Assembly: GCF_963678635.1 (NCBI RefSeq) | Contig: NC_087065.1 | Span: 63,142,754-63,206,753 of the forward strand | Direction: 5' to 3' | DNA length: 64,000 nt | Source of the DNA: Symsagittifera roscoffensis | Lineage: Eukaryota; Xenacoelomorpha; Acoela; Convolutidae | In this document: positions 9,205 through 20,999 of the stretch, piece by piece | Layout of the letters: each line of letters begins with the position of its first letter | Position numbering within the stretch: the first letter of the stretch is position 1 | Translations under genes and position numbers: made by a program | The notes under the pieces: generated by a model | Database searches by the model: none | What the model was told of the DNA's origin: nothing | What the model saw: the letters and a program-made list of their open reading frames with translations, nothing else

Positions 9205-10655
9205 ATCTCTAATTGATAAGCAATTTCTTTTTGTAACCGACCTGTCTAACCTTGACCTTGAATGAAAATCTGCCATGTTCGTACACACATATCTTTACTC
9301 CCGCAGTAGTCTAATAATATATATTTGAGAATGAAGTTTTGTTCTGAGAAATAGTGTCTGACAAAGTTTCACAAAATTTTAAAATCCTAAGCCTTTACTT
9401 GGGTGCTTTCAGGGTACTCTCAGGGGTAGCAAATCTTATCTCCAAATATTACTGCTGAAATCATCTTATTGCCCGCTTGTAATTTTCGAGACATGACGTT
9501 TTTCTAATGATTTTTTCAAAATTTTTTAAACAGATATCAGAAATTCCATAAAATCGAAAACCATATAGCTGTGTGCTGTCAGAAACCCTTTTAGTTTTCG
9601 TGATACGAGATTTTTCAATATTTTTTTTTGAAAATTTGAATAAAAAACTTCACGCAGGTTGAAATTCCTAACCCAATAGTGAGACGCTCTCAGAGTAATC
9701 TTAGAGATTGCAAATCTTGCCTTCAGCTTTGACTGCTTCGGCCCTTTTAGTTTCCGAGATATGACATTTCTATAGTTTTTCAAAAGTTTGAAATTGTCGA
9801 GCCTTTGGTGGGGGTGAATTCAGGTTAATACCCGCAGTTGTTGATGTGACCTCCATCCTAATAGATCACCATCCGAATAGGTTGTATGCTGTCGGCCATC
9901 TAAGGTTCTTGTTTCTGAGTTTAAAAGTACGAAGATCTGAAATCCAATATTTATGGAGATTCAAGCCTTTTAGTTTCCTTTCAGTTTACCTTTAAGTTGC
10001 AATTAAGTTTTTCAGTTTTTTATAATCAATTTTAATGTTCATTAATCTGTTTGAAGCATCAGAGGTGAGCTACATGCTTGTTTTTTTATTGCGCTACACG
10101 CTCGTTAAGCGATATGAAAGTTTCTGGCAGATTTCAACTATTTTTTATTATTGACTGGACAACTTGTTGCTGCGAGACTTGGTAATTTTGTATATTTTGA
10201 TGTAGCTAGGCTATAAAGCGACAGCTCAATTAAAATAAAAACTAACTTATGCTTCGGTGTACAACAGTTTTAGACAAAAAACAGGTTCCTTTACCCGAAT
10301 AGTTTCATAACGTGTTTCCTACGTGAATTTCACAATTCTGAAATTATCATGTTCGATAAGTGCACATCGAAAGAGTGGTGGTTATTTAGCATGCATCAAT
10401 TCATAGACTAACTATGATGAAGGTGATTTTCCGCGCGGTGCCTTTGAACGATTTTGTATCAGCTGATACATTGGTGTCAATAAAAATTTTCCTTCATTGG
10501 GATTAGAGCAGATGAAGTCATTGAAATAAGTTTTTTTTCATGGGATCTTTAAGGGCAACACTTATTCCCTATATGCAGTGATCCATGTATAGATCACCAA
10601 CCCTCCTGATCTAAGTGCAATTTTACTTACTACTGACGCGTATAGTCTACATGTG
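9205..10655 (+). repeat. Long repeat unit A, copy 2
   Basis: Collinear with copy 1 from the shared start CTAATTGATAAGCAATTT through GTATCAGCTGATACATTGG to TACTACTGACGCGTATAGTC. Differences are mainly substitutions and short indels. It ends where a short mobile-element copy begins (10660). Confidence 0.85.
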
Positions 10656-10659
10656 TTTA

Positions 10660-11013
10660 TTGAGCGTAATTAACGAAGTGAAGACTCTTATATAGGTCTA
10701 GCTGATTTTTGTTTCAGGAAAAAGTCTTTAAATATTGATGCACTTAGTTATTTATGCACTTTTTGAGTTCAATTGAAATGAATCTGCTGAAAGTGACTTA
10801 AATAACACTCTCCAAATAATAGCGTACAAATGGCGCAAAAATTCGAAAGTGATTTTAATTTTTAGATTTCCAGCGGAATAAAAACTTTACCTGTTGATCC
10901 AGTTTTCTCAAGTTGGGTTAATGTTATCAAAAAATTCCAATCATAAATCGTTCTAGAAATTCAAAGAGAGTAAAAGGCAATTCATTACTCCTTTCGAATC
11001 TTCGGTTGGCTAT
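10660..11013 (+). mobile_element. HINE-like short element, copy 1 (between A2 and B')
   Basis: Same family as the full copy at 31411-31886. The head (GTGAAGACTCTTATATAGGTC, then a T-rich tract and CAGG) and the tail (ATTCATTACTCC, then TCTTCGGTTGGCTATG) are recognisable with mutations. It contains the core words CACTTTTTGAGTTCAATTG and GATCCAGTTTTCTC. Confidence 0.7.
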
Positions 11014-11039
11014 GCTATTTGTTTCAACCAAATGTTTTT

Positions 11040-11345
11040 TAAAAAGTTAGTTTTGGCTAATTGTGCGTCTGTCAAAGTTTTGTTTTGTTTTGAATATCAT
11101 ACGATTTAAAGCAGATTTTGTCTCTTACACGCTCTGCAGCCAAACAAGCGTAAATATTTTGATTTCGGCTAATTTGTCTTTTTTTTGTGGCTATTTGAAT
11201 ATTGGAGTTGACGGCTTCGTAAAATTGATTGACTAAGAATTTGAATTATTTTAATTTCGGGCGAAAAATGTTCGCTTTATTTCAATCTGATTGTATAACT
11301 TTAAAAGATTGGACACTTTGTTTGTGCCATTACTAAAACACATTA
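11040..11345 (+). repeat. Repeat unit B', shortened and diverged
   Basis: It matches unit B over the GTGCGTCTGTCAA, GGAGTTGACGGCTTCGTAA and TTCGGGCGAAAAATGTTCGC stretches, then runs into unit A at the shared word ACGCACATACGTAGCAGAG. The rest of B is missing. Confidence 0.7.
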
Positions 11346-12425
11346 CGCACATACGTAGCAGAGATTTGAAATTCCTAACCCTAGAGTGGGGTGCTCTCAG
11401 AGTACTCCAATTAATTGCAAGTCCTGCCTTCAATTTTGAATATTTCGGCCTTTTCAGTTTCCGAGATATGACGTTTCTATAGTTTTTCAAAGATATTCAA
11501 GTGTTAACTTTCAAAAAACAAAGCCTTTGGTCGAGCCTTTGGTGTGCTGAATACAGGTTAAAACCAGCAGATGCTGATATGACCTCTATCCTTATAGGTC
11601 GTATGCTGTCGGCCACCTTAGGATTTTGCGTCTGAGTTTAAAAAACCGAAGATCTGAAACCCAGTATTTTTGGAGACCCTTTCAGTTTACAAGGAACCTT
11701 AAAGTTAAAATTAGTTTTTTTTTTTTCAATTTTTTCTGAAAGCAATTTTTATATTCATTTATCTGTTTGATTGGAGCATCGGAGGTGCGCTACACATATA
11801 CGCTAGTTTTTTTTGCGCTACACGATAGGTAATTCATATGAATATTTGAGGTACATTTCAACTCTTTTTTTATTGTATATTCTTGATAAAGGACAAATGT
11901 TGCAAAATTTTGTTGTCCAAGTGATGCTGCGAGACTTTGTAATTTTGTAAATTTTGATGTTGCTAGGCTAAAAAACACAGCTTAATCAAATTCGAAACTT
12001 AGTTATTCTTTCGCTGTACAGCGTGTGTATAGATAAAAACAGGTTCCTTTATCCGAACAGTTTCTAAACGTATTTCTTGCGTGAATTTCCATAATTCTAA
12101 ATTTTTCATTTTAGATAAGTGCACACCGAAGGAGTGATGGTTATTTAGTATGCATCAAATCATATATCAACTACAGGGAGCGCGAATTTCCCTTCGGTGC
12201 CTTTGGATACTTTTGTGTCAGCTGATACATAGGTTTCATTAAAAAATTTTTTCTTACATTGGGATCAGATCAGATGAAGTCATTGCAATAAGTTTTTTTC
12301 ATGGGATCTTTAAGGGCAACTTTTATTCCCTACATGCAATGATCCATCTAGAAATCGCGAACCCTCCTGATACTAGTGCAGTCTTACTTACTACTAGCGC
12401 GTATAGTCTACATGCGTTTTTCGTT
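11340..12425 (+). repeat. Long repeat unit A, copy 3 (5' truncated)
   Basis: It starts within unit A's inner sub-repeat (TTTGAAATTCCTAACCCTAGAGTGGGG) directly after the B word ACGCACATACGTAGCAGAG, and continues to TACTACTAGCGCGTATAGTC. It is more diverged from copies 1 and 2 than they are from each other, except in the last 170 bp, which is almost identical to copy 1. That suggests gene conversion or recombination. Confidence 0.75.
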
Positions 12426-13560
12426 GTTTCAACAATGATTTTGAATTTTTTTTGGCTCAATGTGCGTCTGTCAAGTTTTTTTGTTGTTGTCTGCACCAAA
12501 GTTTTGCTAGGAGATTTAGTCTCTTACCCACTTTGCAGAAACTGAAACGTAAAGAGTTTTTGGATATGTTTTTTCTCTTTTCATGCGGCTATTTTAATAT
12601 TGGAGATGACGGCTTCGTGAAATTGTTTGACTAAGAATTTGATTTATTCATAATTTCGGCCGAATAGTTCTCTTTATTTAAATTTGTTTGCGTAACTTCA
12701 AAAGCTTAGACTTTTATTGATTTTTGGACATTATTTCAACTTTTTTGTTTTTGCCTCATCACGCACATACGTAGCAGAGATTTGTATGATTCGCTAAAGA
12801 GATCTCCAAAAATTTCATTTAAGGAGCATGATTACTTGTGTCTTGTGTGGTTTGCCTGTCTGCCTTGTTTTTTGTCTGTGAGATGATTTCGGTTGCGTTT
12901 AGTGTGTAGCGTTTCAACCCTGGCGGTAAGCAAGGGTAATGCAATCGAGTATTAGATTTTTTTACCATAAATTTTTTTGTTCATTGGACTCGTCTCATTT
13001 GGATTTCTGGACTCATCTTTAGTGGTGCCTTGTTTCTTTTGTAATTATGCTTGCGATTAGCAGGCCTTATCAAATCGGAATGTAGGCTTTTTTTTTCGTG
13101 TCAACAACTAGTTTAAACAAAATCAGTGGAATCAATTTTGAATTGTCATGAACTTGAGGGTGTCAGCTGCATGACATGCTCAATTTCACAAAAATTCAAG
13201 TTTTTTTGCTGGGTGAGTACTAGCAGGGTAGTGGCACGGGGAACTTGGAGATTTCAATTGTTTTTTTTTTTGCAAAAATAATTTTTTTGCTCACCTGGTG
13301 TCTGCTTAAAGATTGTCGGCCTTATTTACGCTTTTCGTAAATTTTTTTCAGTTGCTAATTTTATCAATTTTTGTAAAAGTATTTCTCAAAAATCTTTCTG
13401 CCGATTTTCAAAGAATGAATATCCATAGAAAGACGCTTTATTTCTTGTATGCCTGCATCTCTCCTGGTTCTTTTGGCTTAAACCCTTTGGAAAATCTGCG
13501 TGGGGGGATAGGAATAATTGACCTGTTTTTGATTTTTTTTGTTTTACTCAAAAACTAACC
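12425..13560 (+). repeat. Long repeat unit B, copy 2
   Basis: Nearly identical to copy 1 over its length, from the TTTTTCGTTGTTTCAAC start through the GCATGACATGCTCAATTTC and CCTGCATCTCTCCTGGTTC landmarks to AAAAACTAACCTACTAAATC. Confidence 0.85.
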
Positions 13561-13599
13561 TACTAAATCTGAATTGTTGGTGAAATGAAAAAAAAAACG

Positions 13600-14059
13600 A
13601 ATTAAAAAATTTAGGTTTTTTAACGATTTTGTTGAACCGCAAGTGATGCGAAGCTACGCTTTGCCTCTGTGTTCAAATTTCATAGCGTTCGCGGCTCGCT
13701 TAGAGCAAAGATAACGAATACGCCAGGGACGCAAAGTTTCTGGGTGCGAATCTGACCAAGACCTTTTTTTTTCAAACGGGAAATATTGTGGTTTAAAAAT
13801 TTTGCCGGCCAATTATTTGGCTGTTTAGTTTTTGTCGACTGAGTTGCCACATCTTGCAATCATTTTTTTACTGTTGACTTCGTATTTCCTTTTGGCCTAA
13901 AAAATTTATTCAGCACTTATTATTTCGGCCGATTTCTTATCGACTTAGTGACCAATTTTTGTATCGTTTCAAGAAAAATACTTTTTTACGTCCCCCCCCC
14001 CGCTTTTTTCTAAGATGGTTGTGTTTTACCTCGTGGTTTTTTTCGGCTTGATAGGTTTC
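13600..14059. other. Non-coding AT-rich stretch with a dispersed GCGAAGC hairpin motif
   Basis: At about 13638-13670 the motif CGCAAGTGATGCGAAGC, then GCTTTGCCTCTGTG, is shared with 22818-22850, 34115-34147 and, more diverged, 41605-41640. A C10 run lies at 13992-14001. No gene seen. Confidence 0.6.
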
Positions 14060-14476
14060 GTCTTGTTGTGAAGGCTCTTATATAGGTCTTGCTGATTTTA
14101 TTTTTCAGGAAAAAGTCTTAAAATATTGATGCACTTTGCTATAATGAACTTTCTGAGTTCAATTGAAATTCATCTGCTGAAAGTGACGTAAAAAGCACTC
14201 TCAAAATACAAACGTGGAATGGCGCGAAAAACGTGAATGGTTTCTAGTTGCAAAAGTGGAATTTAATTTTTAGATTGTCAGCGGAACAAAAACCTTACCT
14301 ACTGATCCAGTTTTCTCTAGTTGGGTTCATCTTATCAAAAAAGCGCCAATGCTTACTCGTTCTAGAATTTTAAAGAGATTAAAAGGCATCTATTTTTTTC
14401 TTTGAAATGCGAAAGATTTTTTCAACAAAGTCAGTGTTTTTTATGGTTACTTGCGTTCTTCGATCGGCTATGTTTT
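14060..14476 (+). mobile_element. HINE-like short element, copy 2
   Basis: The head TTGTGAAGGCTCTTATATAGG and splice-like TTTTTCAGG, core words GCACTTT, GAGTTCAATTGAAATTC and GATCCAGTTTTCTC, and tail TTGCGTTCTTCGATCGGCTATG are all present. The inverted-repeat ends are mutated in this copy. Confidence 0.7.
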
Positions 14477-14729
14477 TATATCGGCTTAGCAGCCTCTTTG
14501 CGTCGTTTGATGAGCAAAAAATGTTTTTGTGTGCTTGTTTATGTTAACGGGGGGAAAGGGAACGTAGGAATCTTTAATTAGTTTTGAAATGAGAAAAACG
14601 TTGACCGGAAGAGTTTCTGGCTGAAATTTTTTCGGCTTTGTCGCCACCTGGTTAATTTTATTTCTTTATTCATTTTGTTAGATCTAGTTATATCGCAAGT
14701 GATGATTTGACCTTGTGATTTCTTTATAA

Positions 14730-15060
14730 ATTCAGTGCATTTCCATTGTTAAAAGGAAGGCAAATTCGTCTATCGAGCAGCAAAAGTGTAAAGGGCATGA
14801 AAAACGTGATCGACTTCTGATTTCGAAAATGGAAAATAATTATCAGATTTCCCAGCGAAATAAAAGTTTAGTTATTGATCCAGTTTTCTCAAATTGGGTT
14901 AATTTTAACAAAAAAGTGTCCATCATAAATAAATTGTTTTACAAATTCAAAGATTTTAAGGCCATCTATTCAATAGCTGAAGGCTCTTGAAAAAACAAGT
15001 CAGCTTTTTTTCCAGTTTCCTTGCGTTCATTGCTCTTTTCCAACTGTTAGTTGGTCATGT
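14730..15060 (+). mobile_element. HINE-like short element, copy 3 (variant core, no head)
   Basis: It carries the variant core AAAAGGAAGGCAAATTCGTC..ATCGAGCAGCAAAAGTG, then GATCCAGTTTTCTC, and an intact tail: TTGCGTTCATTGCTCTTTT followed by the hairpin CCAACTGTTAGTTGG (15040-15054). The variant core is shared with copies at 24590, 34908, 46855 and 56470. Confidence 0.75.
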
Positions 15061-16106
15061 TTTTTTGTTTAACTGCTGTACAGATTATGATTGTAGCTTA
15101 TTGTAAAGGTGTGCGAACGTTTTTTTTTGCTTCGAATAATGGGTGATATGGTACAAGAGGTCGTAATTTTGAGAAATATTTGAGTAGTGCATGTATTAAG
15201 TTTGAGATCTCTTATCGATAATATAGTCCTTTAATTTTCAATCACTTTTACATGCTACTAAGATAGTTTTTGTTTATAAATAAAATGTTGATAAAATTGT
15301 CAGAGAAAAAGTTGTTCAAAAATCAAAATTTACACTTCTGCCAACAAGTTTGGCTTTGAAATAAATTACAAACACTTCGAAGTATAACAATGAGTGATCT
15401 AACCAATTAGCTTGAATCTGCCACCGATTGCTATATATCACCAAATAATGAGCTGCAGATAGAGCAAAGAAGGGTTTACACCTATACCAAGTATCCAATA
15501 GTATGCTCGGCTGCTACGCTATACTTCTTAACAAACGATTGCCTACAGTTAACAAGGACAGCCGGCTATTGTGCATGTAGCTCATAATTTTCCGACCAGT
15601 CATAAAAGTTACAAACAAAAAATTTTTTTTTGTCGAATTATAATCGTTGCTTCTGGGTGGTGTATAAAAGGATCTGAACGAAAAACTACAGCTCAGGCGT
15701 TTTCGACATTCATATGAATTTTTTTTGAATTTTTGACGTTTTTGTTTCCAAAAAGCTGCAAAAATACTAAAAACAAATTTTATTCGATTAAAACTAAGTT
15801 TCTACCGTTTAAAGTAAGCACATGTTAGCCTTCAAGCTATTAAAAGAAGCTATTTTGAGCCTGCTCGCTCACTCAAAATTGGACGATAAATCAAAAATAA
15901 CAAAAAATTTTTCTCGACACTGGGAATTTTTTTGGCTAAGGGCAATTTTATGGTCATTCGAATCACGGCTGAAAGGGCTTTCAACTGATATATCACTTAA
16001 CTCTCTGCGATGATTACGCGTGGTTGCTGATTTTGCGTGAAAAACAAAGAAAAAGGTAAAACACCCGAATACAAAGTTACTCGCCATTTTTCAAACGCTC
16101 GGAACA
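15061..16106. other. Non-coding stretch, no gene seen
   Basis: AT-rich, with no ORF that looks protein-coding on either strand. The 15540-15590 part (AACAAGGACAGCCGGCTATTG) resembles, in reverse, words near 29660 and 55258. Confidence 0.4.
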
Positions 16107-16175
16107 ATAATCAACAAGGCTGCTCAGGTCGGGGGAAAGCCCAGAATGCCCGAGTGCCGTTAAACGTTACTGAAG
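16107..16175 (+). repeat. Fragment resembling the end of the CAAGACTGCTCG MITE family
   Basis: CAAGGCTGCTCAGGTCGGGG, AAAGCCCAGAATG and GCCGTTAAACG align with the start of the elements at 40349 and 49429 (CAAGACTGCTCGTATCAGGGC, AAAGCCC..AATGTTCC, CTGCCTTTAAGG), with several differences. Confidence 0.5.
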
Positions 16176-16422
16176 CAGTTATAAAGGAAAAAGATTGATA
16201 AGATTAACAACATATTTTTCGCAGCGCTCACTTTTTCCCACTTAAGCCGCAAATATTCGCGTTCATTTTCTGTTTTGTTGAAGTATATGCATATGATCGA
16301 GCGCAAGATTACAATTGATGCTGCTAATCCAAATACAGTATTTAACTTTTACATGCCGTCTGAAATATATTCATGTACTAAGCTCGAAATGATAAAGGTA
16401 CTGCGCGTTTTTTTTCAAAGTT

Positions 16423-16493
16423 AGAGAGAGGGGCTAAAAAATGCGTAGAGAGAGGGGCTAAAAAATGCGTATAGAGAAGGGCTAAAAAATGCG
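16423..16493 (+). repeat. Three tandem copies of a 23-26 bp unit
   Basis: The unit is GAGAGAGGGGCTAAAAAATG followed by CGTA, repeated three times; the last copy is altered to GAGAAGGGC. Confidence 0.9.
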
Positions 16494-16499
16494 GATCGC

Positions 16500-16575
16500 C
16501 GTGATGAGCTGTACAGCTCTTGTGTTGGTCCTTTCCCCCGTCGATAAAATGGTATTAATCTTAATCTTAATTTTT
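16500..16575 (+). repeat. Short retroelement-like 3' tail
   Basis: AGCTGTACAGCTCTTGTGTTGGTCC, CCCCCGTCGATAAAATGG, then a (TTAATC)n-like tail. A relative lies at 31315-31378 (ACAGCTCGTATGTTGGTTCC, TCCCCTGTGAATAAAT, CCTAATC). A shared tail ending in a short tandem repeat is typical of LINE or SINE 3' ends. Confidence 0.5.
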
Positions 16576-16787
16576 GTTACTTTTTGCTCACTATTCACCA
16601 TTTTCCTTTAAAGCGTAGCGTCATGGCGAAATAGTCCACCTCAAAATCTTAACTAATTGTATTGGAACAAGATGTATTATCTTATTGTGGCCTTTATACA
16701 CGTGAAACATCACTTCCTCTTTTAATTAGCGTGCTGGATATTTAGGAGGTCTGAAAAAAATCCAACAAATTTTGTTCACTTTGTTTT

Positions 16788-16860
16788 TAAGAGTAATGAA
16801 CGTAGTGAAGACTCTTATATAGTTCTTTGTAACTTTTATTTGTTCCTGTTTGATAAAAAC
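16788..16860 (+). mobile_element. HINE-like short element, head only
   Basis: AAGAGTAATGAACGTAGTG then AAGACTCTTATATAG is an intact 5' end. After about 45 bases the sequence changes to a different repeat, whose relative lies at 25330-25600. Confidence 0.7.
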
Positions 16861-17090
16861 AGGTATTATGAAAAAATTGTTGGAATCGGGTTTTTTATTT
16901 ATTTTTTTGAGACTCTTTGGAATTTTTTTTCAGTTTTTTAAAAAATTTAGTTCTCAAAAACTTCTATCGATTTTTGAAAAAAAATCGCCCAATACTCGAT
17001 GTTTCTTCGTAATTCCCTAGACTCTTTTTATCTTGCCGGACTTTCTACAGCCTTCGAAAAAGTGTGTGTGGGGGGTTTTCAATTAAGCTT
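16861..17090 (+). repeat. Dispersed repeat shared with 25330-25600
   Basis: Shared collinear words: CCTGTTTGA..AAAACAGG, ATTATGAAAA, TTTTTGA..CTTTG, CATTTT..CCGGACTTTCTACAGCCTT against CCCACGTTCTACGGCCTTTG, and a GTAGGGGGTTTT-like end. Non-coding. Confidence 0.55.
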
Positions 17091-17799
17091 TTTAAATCAA
17101 ATCTCTCGAACTTTTAAATCAAATCTCTCAAGTCTTAATATTCTCGAACTATCACGGGATGATCGAATGATGGGTTGAGAAACAGTGCACAATAAGTATC
17201 TGTATATACTATTTGAGGTATTTCTTACTTTTTACCAAATTTTAAGAATAATATTGCGCAAATTGAAAAAATACATCGGAACTTTTTGATTCTGCCGATA
17301 ATCTAAAGGCAAAGTATTTCCTAGCACTTGGACATCAGAGCTTTTAGCGTATTCATGCTTTGCTTACTGCAGTATGCTCAAATAAGCTCCAGGAGAGCTT
17401 ATATTGGGGCAGGGACCAATTCAACTGAGACCGAAATTAATCGTCTAGCAGCTTGAACGGATGTGAGACCAAGTGTTAAGTTTATAAGAGGTAGATTTTT
17501 TAATGATGCAAAACATCAACGCAGAAATCAAATGAGCGTATCAAAAATCGATTTCATGCAGCTCTTGTTTATCTTGTATGTAATTATCAAAGACGAGTTT
17601 GTTAAATTGGTACCTATTTTGGATCTCTTGAATTCTATCGAACAAATGCATCCTATTGAAAAAGTTATACATTTTATCAATCTGAATTGAAGCATATAGT
17701 GAATGCCTACACCCCTAAAGTTTTGGAGCTTAGCTTCTCTAAATGATGATCGAAGATTTAGATGATTCTTTTTAAAATGGACAAAATTGAATTTACTAA

Positions 17800-18980
17800 C
17801 TCCAGTTAATTGCTTATTGATCTCTTAAAGGGCTCATATAGATGTAACTCGATCACAGTAGCAAACCCATTCTCAACCATCAGTTCATAAACGCTTTCAC
17901 GGTAACCTTCAAAGAAAATGACTCTGATATATTTTTTGGCGTTTTGACAATTGAACTCAATTTACTTTCATTAGTACACCCATAAACTTAAATACCGTAT
18001 TGAATGACGGTTTTTAAGGAATTATTGTAATTAAAAAGAAACAGTTCTCTATAGGAAACAGTTCTCATTCTGTACAATAAACCACAAAATCTTGAGAGCT
18101 TGTTCAAAACAAAATTGATATGATTCTCAAACGAGAGTCGGTTATCGACACACAAGCCAAGATATTTTACATCATTTAAAATTTTTATTTCTAGACTACT
18201 CAGAGAAATTTCTTGTTCATTAATGCATGACACTTTGGAAAAAATGATAATGTTCGTTTTTCACTATTCCGTGTTAAATTATTGATGGACATGCAATTTA
18301 TTACGGCGCTTAAGTCCATTTTAAGATGACCATTCATTGATCTTCCAATGATAGCTGTGTCATCTGCAAAAAGTATAGGTTTAGTTTTCTTGCAAATCCC
18401 ACGCAGATCATTTGTGTAGATGAGAAACAGCAATGGGCCGAGCACTGACCCTTGTGGTACTCCCTGTTCAATTTTTAAGAGCGAGAGGCAAACCTTTTAT
18501 TTCGTATCGCTCGAGCTTACAAAGCAAAAACTGCTGATTTACTGTGTCAAAAGCTTTTTTAAGATAAAAAAACACCGCTCGGCTTTTCTTTGTTCAAGAA
18601 GCTTATTTGAGTGTGATTAACCATTTGAGCGATTGCATCAATAGTTGACATTCCATTGCGGTAACGGAATTGTTCCTTACAAAACACCGAGTTTCAGTTT
18701 AAAAAATGGGCTAATCTGTCGTAGATTAGCCGTTCGAAAACTGCTTAGTCATGAGCAGCGATATTGGTCTATAATTGTTACTGTTATCTAAGTTGCCACC
18801 GTTATGAAGTGCCACTATTTTAGCGACCTTAAAATTATGAGGATATCTTTCTCAATGAATTTATTAAAAATTGGGGCAGTTTATTTGAGATAGAACGGGT
18901 TCAATCATTTTAAGAGTGGTGCTTGATATACCATCTGGACCAGAAGAAGGGTTATTCTTCAGGTTACAGATTAAAGTAGA
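17800..18980 (-). pseudogene. LINE reverse transcriptase remnant
   Basis: Segments in order on the minus strand: SSGPDGIS near 18950, [20 protein letters not shown] near 18475-18415, FADDT (catalytic Asp pair) near 18372-18353, then after a frameshift at about 18220 the thumb-like VKYLGLCVDNRLSFENHI. Several stops and shifts separate these, so no active polymerase is encoded. Confidence 0.9.
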
Positions 18981-19689
18981 TATTTCTGATGAACTTGTTG
19001 ACTCTAGCCAGAACGAATGGACGCTAGCATTTGGTATGGTTGGTTGAATATTTTTTTATCAAACTGGACTGCAAGTGAATCACCCACCGTAGAGAAAAAA
19101 TTGTGTAGTTTATTAGCATTTTCCTCGCTTTCTTCGATCTTAGTATTAGGATTCTGATCACCATATAGAAACAGTTTAAAGATCCTAAATAAGCTTTTAC
19201 TTGTTTTATGCGTTACTCATGTCATTCTTATGAACCTTATGAAATCTGATTCGTTTTAAAATGGCGCTTTTAAGACTTTTGCTTATCCATGGGTTATTCA
19301 GTTTTCTTCTTGTTCCATAAGTTTTTAGGCGCATGTGTATCAAACATATCTTTGACTTTTTTACCATATCTGATATTTGTTTATTTAGATCACCGGAAAG
19401 ACTTTAAGAGCTCAAATTATTCTTTAGTTCTAACAGAAATGCACATTGGTTTTCAGGAATTGAGAGATGTGCTAATGATCTTTTCTTATACATATGATTT
19501 TTTTCGGGCAAAGGAATTTTTATATCTACTTAAAGAGGATTATGATCTGATATATCTCAGTGCAAAAATTCTACTTTAATTTCAAAGTTACTTATTACTT
19601 CAATAGAGGTAGATGAAAATGTAGGTTGTCTGGTAATAAGATTTTCTGTTTAAATTGAATATATATACGATTCGAGTAATTCTATGTAC

Positions 19690-20070
19690 TGTATGGATTC
19701 GTTCGACACTCGTTTGACATCTATGTTAGAATCTCCAATATAGATTTTCTGTTGCTAAGATATCTTTCTATTTTCATTAGAAGCTCGTTTGATCATTTTG
19801 TGGGGTGTTGTAAACGCAAATTAACCGATGAGAATTTTTTTTATTGAAATCCACGTCAATTCCAATCGCCTCCATTCGATCAATTTCAAAAGAAGAGAAC
19901 TTGAGATTTTTGCTAACATAGATGGCGACACCGCTCCCCCTGTTTTCTCTATTTTCTACAACTGGAGGGTAGAATTTCTCAATATCAAAAGATTTTACGT
20001 CATCACTATCGCAAAGCCAAGTCTCAGTTAGAGCTATCAAACCGGGAGGGTATTGTTATGTACTTATAAA
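19690..20070 (-). pseudogene. LINE AP-endonuclease remnant
   Basis: The frame at 20040-19777 encodes the LTETWL motif (with the catalytic Glu), the RGSGVAIYVSKNL strand and a conserved IGIDVDF strand. A frameshift near 19780 is followed by GDSNID, the counterpart of the GDFN motif. The endonuclease would nick target DNA to prime reverse transcription. N-terminal and C-terminal parts are missing or broken. Confidence 0.85.
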
Positions 20071-20439
20071 CGCTTTCAGCTCTTAAGGCAACTAAGAGAA
20101 CGATACAAAATATAAAGTAAAAGATGATTGAATCTCACTCATTTTCAACAGTAAAAGCACTAGTAGGGGTTGAATTGATGTTCTGCTTCTTGCTTTCGTT
20201 GGAGCTGTATTTCTCCAGTTCAGTTTCTAATATTCCCGATCTTTCTTCGTCATTTGCCCCTCTTAGCCTTTTTGGAACGATTTGTGTTCATCAGTTAGTT
20301 GCCACCTGCTTTGAATCATTCTTCGGTCTCTGTAATTTGAAGATTTGATTTCTGGGAGCTCTTTTTATTGCACGGTTTTTCAGATCTTGTAAAGCTCTTT
20401 CATTGTTAAATAGGACTGATAATGGCTTGTTTTCGCCAT

Positions 20440-20995
20440 TCTAGCAGAATCTTTTTTTACTTGACAGTTGTTAGTTGGAGTGATAAAGCCCATATCGTGG
20501 GCTTTTCTCTGAATATCTGCATCACGCTTTGGTAAACGTTCATGGATAAAGATGGGCTTTTTGTTGTTAAAATTCAGGTTTTCGGTACGTCCATGAAGTT
20601 GCCTGCGGTGGTATACGGGGTTTTGTCGTCAGAATAAACGAATTTGGCTACCACAGTGGGTGGATAGAGACTGTTGCCTTTGTTGATGGGATGACATACC
20701 TTGATATCACAGGGTTTAACCTTGATCTGAAGACACTTGTCGAGGAATTCGCAGATGCTGTAGCGAACATTGTTCAAATCAAACGGTGCATTTTCAAATA
20801 TAATACAATCTTTCGAGCTATAGCGTCCTTGTTCGCATAATCTCTCCTCTAAGCTCGTCACTTCGTTTTTCAATTTCACAATTTCCTCAGTTTGGTTGCT
20901 GATCGGTCGCTATTTTGCTTTAAATCATCAATTATCAGGTTTAGGATAGATTTAAATGAGACGTCGCAGTCTGAAGAGTTAGCTTTCGTCATCAT
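20440..20995 (-). pseudogene. LINE ORF1 remnant (coiled coil plus RNA-binding domain)
   Basis: An ATG at 20995-20993 opens a short frame that is lost near 20880 by a frameshift. The next frame encodes a coiled-coil stretch (VKLKNEVTSLEERL) and then an RRM-like and C-terminal part with DIKVCHPINK. After another shift near 20575 the segment KPIFIHERLPKRDADIQRKA follows, which matches the usual end of LINE ORF1 proteins. Such proteins bind the element RNA and act as chaperones. Confidence 0.7.
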
Positions 20996-20999
20996 CTCT

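Larger units (their letters stand above)
17460..20995 (-). mobile_element. Decayed APE-type non-LTR retrotransposon (LINE)
   Basis: Read on the minus strand the order is ORF1 (20995 to about 20440), AP endonuclease (about 20070-19690), reverse transcriptase (about 18980-18200) and RT thumb/C-terminal remnant (18233 to about 17800). Diagnostic segments: LTETWL, GSGVAIYVS and GDSNID for the endonuclease; [28 protein letters not shown] and FADDT for the RT. This layout is that of CR1/Jockey-group LINEs. Frameshifts and stops break every domain, so the copy is dead. The 3' limit near 17460 is a guess; no poly-A or short tandem tail is clear. Confidence 0.9.

Noticed and set aside
6830-9783. Similar minus-strand frames at 6830-7093 and 9526-9783 suggesting a gene pair
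   Set aside because: They exist because unit A is duplicated; the inner part is itself a non-coding sub-repeat and copy 3 does not keep the frame.
7999-13558. Short + strand frames inside repeat unit B (7999-8193, 12452-12634, 13313-13558)
   Set aside because: The two copies of each frame differ by frame-shifting indels and the products are low-complexity Phe/Leu-rich, as expected from T-rich DNA.
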